Part shown: piece by piece, positions 1 through 5,755 of the stretch
Layout: each line of letters begins with the position of its first letter
Numbering within the stretch: the first letter of the stretch is position 1
Assembly: GCA_050116575.1 (NCBI GenBank)
Contig: JASFOJ010000214.1
Coordinates: forward strand, 1-6,752
DNA length: 6,752 bases
Reading direction: 5' to 3'
Source of the DNA: JAKEGK01 sp050116575
Lineage (GTDB): Bacteria; Pseudomonadota; Gammaproteobacteria; SZUA-152
Notes under the pieces: generated by a model
The model's input: only the letters and a program-made list of their open reading frames with translations
Told to the model about the DNA's origin: nothing
Database searches by the model: none
Made by a program: the position numbers and the translations under genes

Positions 1-177
1 AGCTTTCACCAATCGCTGTAGCTGGCGATCATAGTGCTTGATGTGTTGATCTAATTCCAGTAACTGTTGATAGCCCTGGTTCAGTAGATGGCGAAAGCAG
101 TCGGTTAAGCCATTTTCACCATCTTCCAGGATCTGCGGAATCGCATTACGACGCCGGTGATAAGAGGGAGGAGACCA
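1..177 (-). pseudogene. IS110-family transposase fragment (internal linker region)
   Basis: The minus strand is open from a TAA (178-180) to the left edge and reads SPPSYHRRRNAIPQILEDGE, then NGLTDCFRHLLNQGYQQLLE, then LDQHIKHYDRQLQRLVKA. The 'R-x-x-IP-x-ILEDGENGL' block followed by a leucine-rich helical stretch with 'LDQHI' is characteristic of IS110/IS1111 transposases, in the linker between the N-terminal DEDD nuclease domain and the C-terminal Transposase_20 domain. The N-terminal catalytic part is missing: the reading frame closes just upstream and the DNA changes to REP-like sequence. The piece is therefore a 5'-truncated remnant whose C-terminal continuation, if any, lies outside the window. 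No start codon or ribosome binding site is present. Family assignment rests on recognising the motif, not on an alignment. Confidence 0.72.
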
Positions 178-183
178 TTACAT

Positions 184-255
184 CATCCTACGAGCTGCAT
201 CCAATCTACTTGGTCCGGCGATGCGGTTCCTTCGTCACCGCATCCTGCGAGCTAG
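184..255. repeat. REP-like palindromic repeat block between two IS fragments
   Basis: A perfect 8-bp inverted repeat, GATGCGGT (220-227) and ACCGCATC (237-244), encloses a 9-nt loop. It is flanked by a near-identical direct repeat, ATCCTACGAGCT (185-196) and ATCCTGCGAGCT (242-253), with one mismatch. The word set (GCGGT...ACCGCATCCT-CGAGC) resembles the dispersed intergenic palindromes (REP/BIME type) common in Gammaproteobacteria. The block sits exactly between the truncated IS110 and IS4 fragments. Whether the same palindrome recurs in this genome cannot be judged from one window. Confidence 0.55.
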
Positions 256-258
256 CTT

Positions 259-545
259 TCATGGATCCCGGTTGCGAACACGGTCCACATAGTCCCACCC
301 TAAAGCACGCACGGCTTTGAGCCAGGGATTACAAAAACCCGCATCGGTATTGACAATTGGATGGCAGCCCTCAGGAAGCAACGTCTGTAAGGATTTGAGA
401 AACCGTATGTGCACGTTGTGATTGTTATTCGATTGTTCTGGATTCGCCTCTTCATACAGCGTTAAGGCACCACCTCCCGCTGGCACTAAGGCTCGAAGTA
501 AATGATAGTCTCGCGCAGGGCAGAGATCACGGTTTTCCTTTATCA
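259..545 (-). pseudogene. IS4-family DDE transposase fragment
   Basis: The minus-strand frame ending in a TGA at 259-261 contains RDYHLLRALVPAGGGALTLYEEA, followed by HIRFLKSLQTLLPEGCHPIV, NTDAGF and WLKAVRALGWDYVDRVRNRD. The blocks 'LLRA-x-VP-x-GG-x-ALTLYEE', 'RFLK-x-L-x-LLPEG', 'TDAGF' and 'ALGWD-x-V-x-R-x-RN' match the central region of IS4-family transposases. The D of TDAGF is the second catalytic Asp of the DDE triad. Upstream the frame continues (RPRFPDLIKENRDLCPARDY), but similarity fades near 545 and the expected first catalytic Asp segment ('I-D-W-S-D-L'-like) reads as IKENRDL. The protein ends right after the RNRDP block, so the segment with the catalytic Glu and the whole C-terminus are lost. 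The GTG at 484-486 lies inside the conserved domain and is not a true start. This is a non-functional remnant truncated at both ends. Confidence 0.8.
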
Positions 546-623
546 GATCGGGAAATCGTGGTCTGCCCCTTAATCCTGTGGAAATGAGCGAAAATCTCCC
601 GATTTTCTGTAAATAATGTCAAA

Positions 624-645
624 TCACTTTTATAAAGTGAGTCAC
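624..645. repeat. Perfect short palindrome overlapping a second dyad
   Basis: TCACTTT (624-630) and AAAGTGA (634-640) form perfect 7-bp arms around TAT. The right arm overlaps a second perfect dyad, GTGA-G-TCAC (637-645), so TCAC/GTGA words occur three times in 22 bases. Spacing and symmetry would suit a dimeric regulator, or a weak hairpin without a T-run. It lies about 220 bp upstream of the next gene, so any link to that gene is uncertain. Confidence 0.4.
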
Positions 646-751
646 AATAATTGATTGTTGATTGCCATCAATGAAATTACGTGTGGTCGGTATAGTTTAT
701 TAGAAAATACAGTTAGTAACTAATGTGCCGGATGAGGGGCATAGGGTTATT

Positions 752-769
752 CAGGTTTGCATTAACCTG
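752..769. promoter_or_regulatory. Candidate operator dyad overlapping a possible -35 box
   Basis: CAGGTT (752-757) and AACCTG (764-769) are perfect 6-bp inverted arms around TGCATT. The right arm overlaps TTAACC (762-767), the best -35 candidate for the gene starting at 863, so a repressor bound here would block polymerase. The symmetry is seen directly; the regulatory role is inference. Confidence 0.3.
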
Positions 770-791
770 GATCAAGTTTTTCCAATAAAAT
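762..791 (+). promoter_or_regulatory. Possible sigma-70-like promoter of the surface-protein gene
   Basis: TTAACC (762-767, four of six matches to TTGACA) and TAAAAT (786-791, five of six to TATAAT) are separated by 18 bp and lie about 70 bp upstream of the GTG at 863. This is a moderate match in an AT-rich stretch where chance matches are likely. Confidence 0.28.
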
Positions 792-851
792 ATCTTCTTA
801 ATGCCTATTTCTTTATACCGTTAAGACGTGGTGTTGGGATAGTTGCTTAAT

Positions 852-857
852 GGGAGG
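852..857 (+). promoter_or_regulatory. Ribosome binding site fixing the GTG start at 863
   Basis: GGGAGG lies 5 nt before GTG 863-865. The nearby ATG at 850-852 is out of frame, and no other start preserves the signal peptide, so the GTG is the supported start. Confidence 0.7.
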
Positions 858-862
858 CAATC

Positions 863-3787
863 GTGTTTAGCATTTTTCGTGTTCTCTCTGCTGCTGTTTA
901 TTTCATACTTATTTTTCATATCCCTTTAGTCTCTGCTGGCACCGTTAGTCTTCCTCAGACGGGACAAACGACATGTTATAACGCCGCGGGTGATTCAGTT
1001 GCCTGTGTGGACACAGGGCAGGATGGGGAGCATACGTTCGGCGAGGCCTGGCCGTCACCGCGTTTTACGGACAACGGCAATGGCACCTTGACCGATGAAT
1101 TGACCGGCCTGACCTGGCTGAAAGACGCCAACTGTGCAGCTACCGTCAGCCATGATCCGGATGAAACGGGCGACGGCACCATGGATTGGGCGAACTCGCT
1201 GCTATTCATCTCTCAAATAAATAGCGGCGCTGGCGGCTTCACCGACTGCAATGCTGGCTTTAACGACTGGCGCTTGCCTAACGTCAACGAACTGGAAACC
1301 CTGGTCAACGCTGAAGTCGCCAATCTTACCTGGTTGACCGATCAGGGCTTTACCAATCCTAGCGGTGGAGGTGGTTACTGGTCTTCAACGACCAGTACCA
1401 ATTTTCTGCCGGGAAATGGTGTCTTCGTTGACTTGTCGGCCGGAGCGGTGAGTAATACAGACAAAAATGATGTGGGAGGCGTGTTGCCTGTGCGCGGTGG
1501 ACAGCTTGATGGCAATGTTTACCTTGCTTACCCAGCGAATGTCTGGCGTACGGGACAAACTACCTCTTATACGGATGACGATGATGGTACTTACCAGGCT
1601 GGGGTTGAGTGGCCCGCTCCACGCTTCACGGATATCGGCGACGGTACGGTTACCGACAATTTGACCAACTTGATGTGGCTCAAGGATGCCAATTGCATTG
1701 CCAGTAATTATGCCGCCGACTATAGTGCTGATGGCGAAGTCACGTGGGCAACAGCGTTAGAGTTTATAAACCAGATGAATAGCGGTGCCCGGCCGTTGTG
1801 CGCCTCTTCTTATGACGACTGGCGCCTTGCCAATCGCAAAGAATTACTCAGCCTGGTGGACCGGTCCCAGTCCAATCCGGCATTGCCTGCGGGCCATCCT
1901 TTCGAGAATACGCCCCTCGCTTCGGCCTACTATTGGTCGTCGACGACTTACGCCAACAATACGTTGTGGGCCTGGCGTATGTGGACGCGAACCGGTGACA
2001 TTGGCGGTGCTCCCAAGTCCAATCTCAGCCTGGTATGGCCGGTGCGTGGCGGCGCAGCCGCTGCACCCGAACCCGACATTGCGCTCGACCCAGCATCGAT
2101 CAATTTTGGTTCGGTAACCATAGGCCAGTCGCCGGCCGAAATTGCCACGGTGTCCAATCTCGGCACTGCAACGCTGACCATATCACTCTTCGAGCTGGAT
2201 GGCGTCAACAGCGACGAATTTGCGTTAAACAACAATGGGGGTAATGCACCCTGCGGCAACACGCCGGTGGTACTCGCGGCGAGCGCCAGTTGCACGGTTG
2301 CCATACAGTTTGTTCCTGCCAGTGCCGGCGCCAAGGTTGCCAATTTCCACGTGACATCGGACGACCCCGACGAGCCAGCAGCCGGCATTGATTTGAGTGG
2401 CACGGGCGTTTCGGCACAGGTGCCGAATATCAGTGTCGATGTCGAGGCCATTGACTTCGGCGCTGTCGTCGTTGGCGAAACCCCGAGCCAGGATTTCACG
2501 ATAACGAACACCGGTGGCGCGGTGCTGAACTACGACGCCGATCTGACTAACTTCGATGATCCGGCGTTTGAGCTGGGTGCACAATACAGCGGAACCCTGC
2601 AACCGGAAGAGAGTTTCACCGGCACGGTCACCTTCGCGCCGCCAGGCGCGGGTGACTATCAAAACGCTGTGCGCATTATCTCCAATGATCCCGACACCGA
2701 GGGGACTCTGATCCAGCTCGCTGGCACGGGTGTGGCCGCCGGGGTTGGACCGGATATCACCGTAACCCCAACAAGCTATACCTTCCTGCCCGCGCCGATC
2801 GGTGGCGCTTCGCCGCCCGTCGATTTTACGATTGCCAATGACGGCGACCAAACATTAAGCGTGACCGAGATGAGATTGCAGGATGCCGTTAATTTCACTA
2901 TCGATCTCGGTAGCGGTACGGCGCCTTGCGCGGCAACGCCTGTATCGCTGGAACCTGGTATGAGCTGCACCGTCGGTATCAGCTTCACACCGCAAAGTGA
3001 TCTGGGTGCGTATGGCACTATTCTCATCATCGAGTCGAACGACCCTGATGAAGTGCGTACTGACGTTCCGCTCAACGGTAACGCCATTGAAATTCAGATA
3101 CCGTTGCCCGATATCGAGGTCACTCCGTTGGAGTTCGATTTCGGTATCATCACGCGAAATGGTATTAGCGAGCCACTGGAAGTGCTGATTGAGAATGTGG
3201 GTCAAGCCACGCTACAGTTTTCCGACATTGCGCTCACGGATACCCGTAACTATGACCTCGACCTAAGTGCCGGTGCGAATCCCTGTGTTGCGCCGGCAAG
3301 CCAGCTCAATGCGGGCGGATCCTGTACGCTGAGTGTAACTTTCAATCCTGCCGATATAGGTAATTTGGATGCTCGCCTGAACATCGACTCCGATGATCCG
3401 TATTCACCGCGCATCATCGTCAGCCTGTTGGGTTTTGCTGAACCTGGAAGTGGCGGCGGGCCCTCATGCTTCGTTGCCACAGCCGCCTACGGCTCATATC
3501 TGGAGCCGGAAGTCGTCACTCTGCGCCAGTTCAGAGACGACTTCCTGTTGACCAACAGGGCAGGACGTGCTTTGGTGGCCTTCTATTACCGGCATTCACC
3601 ACCTATCGCCAATTACATTAGCCAACATGATTCACTGCGTGCGCTGACTCGCTGGGCGTTGACACCGATTGTCTATAGTATCAGCTATCCAAAAACAGTG
3701 TTTGTGTTCCTCGCCGGCTCAATGGTGTTCGTATTGCGAAGGCGTAAAAAGAAACAGTTACAACAAAAAACTACTGCTTTGAAATAG
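863..3787 (+). CDS. Exported modular surface protein: two DUF1566 domains, four choice-of-anchor-D/Ig-like repeats, CFI-box C-terminal anchor
   Basis: This 974-residue protein starts at a GTG behind GGGAGG. Residues 1-25 form a signal peptide (FILIFHIPLVSA, cleavage likely after A25). Two DUF1566 (Lcl_C-like) modules follow, about 29-213 and 228-398. Each has 'PRFTD-x-G-x-GT-x-TD', 'WLKDANC', 'DWRL', 'YWSSTT' and a closing 'PVRGG'. Four Ig-like repeats of the choice-of-anchor-D/ASPM-SPD2-Hydin type span about 404-516, 521-624, 630-740 and 749-858, with 'I-x-FG-x-V-x-x-G', 'C-x-V-x-x-x-F-x-P' and 'SDDPDE' blocks. Repeats 1, 3 and 4 carry a Cys pair exactly 13 residues apart (C464/C477, C689/C702, C808/C821), perhaps disulfides; repeat 2 has none. 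A Gly-rich linker leads to CFVATAAYGSYL (from C869), the CFI-box-CTERM motif, then a hydrophobic segment (about 932-957) and RRRKKK. The protein is probably held at the envelope and displayed outside, perhaps for adhesion or carbohydrate binding. The domain families are recognised; the function is inferred. Confidence 0.9.
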   Translation: MFSIFRVLSAAVYFILIFHIPLVSAGTVSLPQTGQTTCYNAAGDSVACVDTGQDGEHTFGEAWPSPRFTDNGNGTLTDELTGLTWLKDANCAATVSHDPDETGDGTMDWANSLLFISQINSGAGGFTDCNAGFNDWRLPNVNELETLVNAEVANLTWLTDQGFTNPSGGGGYWSSTTSTNFLPGNGVFVDLSAGAVSNTDKNDVGGVLPVRGGQLDGNVYLAYPANVWRTGQTTSYTDDDDGTYQAGVEWPAPRFTDIGDGTVTDNLTNLMWLKDANCIASNYAADYSADGEVTWATALEFINQMNSGARPLCASSYDDWRLANRKELLSLVDRSQSNPALPAGHPFENTPLASAYYWSSTTYANNTLWAWRMWTRTGDIGGAPKSNLSLVWPVRGGAAAAPEPDIALDPASINFGSVTIGQSPAEIATVSNLGTATLTISLFELDGVNSDEFALNNNGGNAPCGNTPVVLAASASCTVAIQFVPASAGAKVANFHVTSDDPDEPAAGIDLSGTGVSAQVPNISVDVEAIDFGAVVVGETPSQDFTITNTGGAVLNYDADLTNFDDPAFELGAQYSGTLQPEESFTGTVTFAPPGAGDYQNAVRIISNDPDTEGTLIQLAGTGVAAGVGPDITVTPTSYTFLPAPIGGASPPVDFTIANDGDQTLSVTEMRLQDAVNFTIDLGSGTAPCAATPVSLEPGMSCTVGISFTPQSDLGAYGTILIIESNDPDEVRTDVPLNGNAIEIQIPLPDIEVTPLEFDFGIITRNGISEPLEVLIENVGQATLQFSDIALTDTRNYDLDLSAGANPCVAPASQLNAGGSCTLSVTFNPADIGNLDARLNIDSDDPYSPRIIVSLLGFAEPGSGGGPSCFVATAAYGSYLEPEVVTLRQFRDDFLLTNRAGRALVAFYYRHSPPIANYISQHDSLRALTRWALTPIVYSISYPKTVFVFLAGSMVFVLRRRKKKQLQQKTTALK

Positions 3788-3880
3788 ATAGCTCTATGCT
3801 GTATGGCTCTTTGCAAGTTAGAGGATGATGCATGCAGAATTAATCCAATACAGGTGTGAGTTGTTAGCGCCAGGTTGGTA

Positions 3881-3889
3881 GAGGAGGAG
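3881..3889 (+). promoter_or_regulatory. Ribosome binding site for the GTG start at 3891
   Basis: GAGGAGGAG is a strong Shine-Dalgarno match directly before GTG 3891-3893. It supports this start because the next in-frame Met (residue 35) lies after the signal peptide and inside the mature domain. Confidence 0.65.
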
Positions 3890-3890
3890 A

Positions 3891-5018
3891 GTGCATAAAG
3901 TCATACTCAATTCGTGCTTAATCCTGGCACAGTTTTTTATTTGCGGTAGCGGGCAAGCGAGTACCTTCCAGGTAGAAGGCAGTGATTTAATTATGGGCGT
4001 CGGCCCCAGGGCTATTGGTATGGGCGGTGCAGTCACAGCAGCGAGTGACGACATCTTTTCGACGTTCTGGAATCCGGCCGGTCTGGCAGAGCTCAATAAC
4101 AATCAGTTTGCCATATCAAGTCAGCTGAATGCAGATCTGTCCACAGTGAATTTTGTCGGCGTGGCCATCTCGGGTAACAGCCTGCAGTTCGGCGACTTAA
4201 AAAGTGTACTGAGTTTTGCCTGGTTACCGAGACTACACATTAACGCCGAAGGTAGTTACGGGCCCGAGGATTATGAAACTTTTTTCCTGCGCTATGCGCT
4301 GCCGGGCTTGCCTGATGAGTTTGACGGAAAAATCCACTCGAAGACCTATGATTATCGCCTGTCCTTTGCGTTAACACCGAAATCAAAACCCAGGTGGAGT
4401 TTAGGAATTACCATTGCTCGGGTTAATTGCCGTACCGACTTTTGTGGTACCACCGCTGAGGATCCAGGTGTCTATAAAGTCGTTACGACCGACGCAACCG
4501 CCACCAGTATCAATATTGGCGCAAAGTACTTTGCCAATGATCGGCTAACGCTGGGTATTAGTTTGAAAGATGTTAATACCGATCTTAAAGTTGATACTGT
4601 TGTCACCGATAGCAGCGGCGGCAGCACGGAGCATCATGTTACTGAATATCCTCAGGACCTCAGTATTGGTGTGCAGTGGAAATACTCACGACATGCCAGC
4701 CTCAGCGCCGACTATGAAACTTATATGGGCAAGTACGGGTCGTCAGACATTGATTTCAAGCTCCTCCGTGGCGGTTGGGAAAAGGTGGATAATAACTTTG
4801 CCTATCGCCTGGGTTTGCTTGCGTCTATTACGCTGGAAACAGAGGTGACCGGTAACATAAAAGATGATCTACCTGCACCTATCGGTATAACGGCTGGAAT
4901 AGGCTGGAAAGCCCGTTGGGGAAGAATCGACTTCGCAATTTATCCACAACCCGTCATGTCTTATCAACGTCAAGCAGCTTATTTCGCAGCAGATCTGGCG
5001 CTAATATGTAAATTCTAA
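3891..5018 (+). CDS. OmpP1/FadL/PorV-like outer-membrane beta-barrel protein
   Basis: This 375-residue protein starts at a GTG. A signal peptide covers residues 1-23 (LNSCLILAQFFICGSGQA, cleavage likely after A23). The N-terminal mature block, about 36-66, contains GPRAIGMGGAVTAASDD and FWNPAGLA, the hallmark of PorV/PorQ and OmpP1/FadL/TodX-type barrels ('R-A-x-x-MGGA...D-x-x-x-x-x-x-NPAGLA'). The rest alternates short amphipathic strands with Gly/Asp/Asn-rich turns, and the protein ends in ICKF, a terminal Phe typical of Bam-dependent barrels. C180 and C185 (NCRTDFC) could close a small loop disulfide. The protein is shorter than typical FadL (over 400 residues) and closer to PorV length. 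Known relatives either pass hydrophobic compounds across the outer membrane or, as PorV, help secrete and attach surface proteins. Its place 103 bp downstream of a surface-anchored protein makes the second role worth considering, but the sequence does not decide. Confidence 0.82.
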   Translation: MHKVILNSCLILAQFFICGSGQASTFQVEGSDLIMGVGPRAIGMGGAVTAASDDIFSTFWNPAGLAELNNNQFAISSQLNADLSTVNFVGVAISGNSLQFGDLKSVLSFAWLPRLHINAEGSYGPEDYETFFLRYALPGLPDEFDGKIHSKTYDYRLSFALTPKSKPRWSLGITIARVNCRTDFCGTTAEDPGVYKVVTTDATATSINIGAKYFANDRLTLGISLKDVNTDLKVDTVVTDSSGGSTEHHVTEYPQDLSIGVQWKYSRHASLSADYETYMGKYGSSDIDFKLLRGGWEKVDNNFAYRLGLLASITLETEVTGNIKDDLPAPIGITAGIGWKARWGRIDFAIYPQPVMSYQRQAAYFAADLALICKF

Positions 5019-5299
5019 ATTAATGAATAATAGGGGCAGGCTGAAGATCGAGCCAGGGCTCGCCCATTAGCCAGCTGTGGTCCATAAGCCAAAGTGTTCC
5101 AATAGCTACCTAATGCTAACTTAGCGGGAAGCCCGGGCCTGGATCTACGTAACTTATTGATAATCAGAAGAAATAACTTAAAAATATCGGTTGATATTGT
5201 GCTTAAATTGCACTTTTTGATGTCAAAAAAGCAATTTAAGATCCTGGTTTTCGAATCCGTATAAGGTTTGCATGCTATAGAGCATACCGAGCAGTATTC
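5019..5299. other. Intergenic region with a long stem-loop; no gene
   Basis: No open frame here looks coding. A small GC-rich dyad, CGAGC-CAGG-GCTCG (5049-5062), lies about 30 bp after the barrel gene but has no T-run. An 11-nt palindrome GCTAA-C-TTAGC and a GGG/CCC-rich patch follow before 5160. A 39-bp inverted repeat at 5202-5240 is listed separately. A short dyad ATGCT-ATAG-AGCAT lies at 5272-5285. No clear terminator is seen. Confidence 0.55.
5202..5240. repeat. 39-bp stem-loop with perfect 10-bp arms
   Basis: CTTAAATTGC (5202-5211) and GCAATTTAAG (5231-5240) are perfect reverse complements. Inside them a T5 run (5214-5218) faces an A6 run (5225-5230), giving a near-continuous stem of about 15 pairs around a GATGTC loop. 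The stem is AT-rich and has no T-run after it on either strand, so it is not a classic intrinsic terminator. It lies between the barrel gene and the IS3 remnant, and may be a transcript-end or processing structure or an operator cluster. Confidence 0.6.
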
Positions 5300-5537
5300 G
5301 CTGTTCCACCTGTTTGCGAAATCAAACGGTGGTAAGGTAGTTTAAAAAGGTATGTTTACGTTGCCGTCTATATAAAATCTCGATGTATTTAAAAGTGCTC
5401 TGTGTCGCCTGTGCCCAGGTTTGGTAGTCCTCATGATAAACCAGTTCGTTCTTTAAGGTGCCAGCTTCAACGGGTTCATGATTGTATTTCGATTTTGACA
5501 ATCTATCTATGTAAGGCCTGATCAGGTGTATGTCCAT
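5300..5537 (-). pseudogene. IS3-family transposase (OrfB) C-terminal remnant with in-frame stop
   Basis: The minus strand encodes SKYNHEPVEAGTLKNELVYH and then FKYIEILYRRQRKHTFLNYL. The blocks 'TLKNELV-x-H', 'FKYIE-x-x-Y-x-RQR-x-H' and 'L-x-YLT' are the C-terminal end of IS3-family OrfB integrases (consensus FEYIEVFYNRQRRHS-LGYLSP). The Glu of PVEA aligns with the catalytic Glu of the DDE triad. The sequence before it is degraded and a stop lies upstream, so the first two catalytic Asp residues are absent. After NYLTTV the frame meets TGA (5319-5321) and then continues as FRKQVEQRI, which looks like the normal 'P-x-EFRKQ' continuation. This suggests a nonsense change in a decaying gene. The ATG at 5537 is unlikely to be a real start. 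The remnant is inactive. Confidence 0.75.
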
Positions 5538-5591
5538 CGTTTGTTAGAGATTTATACAGTAGTGGTCGACCAATAGAATTCAAATGGTCCC

Positions 5592-5613
5592 TAGGATTAT
5601 TTTATCGATCCTA
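5592..5613. repeat. Short inverted repeat upstream of the DUF4231 gene
   Basis: TAGGAT (5592-5597) and ATCCTA (5608-5613) are perfect arms around a 10-nt AT-rich spacer and are followed by TTTCTT. A 10-bp palindrome, TGGTCGACCA, lies just before it at 5563-5572. The hairpin is too weak to call a terminator, and these may be chance dyads at the border of the AT-rich segment. Confidence 0.3.
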
Positions 5614-5712
5614 TTTCTTAATGGTTACTAACATTGCGAACTAAACAAATATTAACCAATATGGTGTTATTATAATTAATATATAGAATGCATAAAAATA
5701 AATAAAATCGAC

Positions 5713-5740
5713 TATAATTTATCTATACTCATATATAGAT
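5713..5740 (+). promoter_or_regulatory. Candidate -10 box and operator dyad before the DUF4231 gene
   Basis: TATAAT (5713-5718) is a perfect -10 word 37 bp before the ATG, but no good -35 lies at the expected distance. Immediately downstream, ATCTATA (5721-5727) and TATAGAT (5734-5740) form perfect 7-bp inverted arms around CTCATA, where a repressor or a 5'-leader hairpin would act. The region is very AT-rich, so chance matches are possible. Confidence 0.35.
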
Positions 5741-5755
5741 ATCCGGACAATTGCT

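Larger units (their letters stand above)
546..862. other. Intergenic region, no gene; several dyads and a possible promoter
   Basis: No open frame here looks like a gene. The first ~60 bases (minus strand) stay in frame with the IS4 remnant but no longer resemble IS4. The segment holds a perfect 17-bp palindrome at 624-640, an 18-bp dyad at 752-769, and the candidate promoter of the large downstream gene, all listed separately. The rest is AT-rich upstream DNA with no further feature that I can support. Confidence 0.6.

Noticed and set aside
762..775. FNR/Anr-like site TTAAC-CTGG-ATCAA
   Set aside because: Only the right half matches TTGAT-N4-ATCAA well; the left half deviates at two key positions.
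1948..2851. Long minus-strand frames (187 and 208 codons) opposite the surface-protein gene
   Set aside because: They lie fully inside the Ig-like repeat coding region, have no ribosome binding site and no recognisable domains, and reflect the base composition of the sense strand.
5049..5062. Intrinsic terminator after the barrel gene (CGAGC-CAGG-GCTCG)
   Set aside because: The stem is only five pairs with a 4-nt loop and no T-run follows.
5322..5537. Intact 71-residue protein starting at the ATG at 5537
   Set aside because: The content is the C-terminal end of an IS3 transposase and the frame resumes recognisably after the TGA, so it is a pseudogene remnant rather than a small gene.
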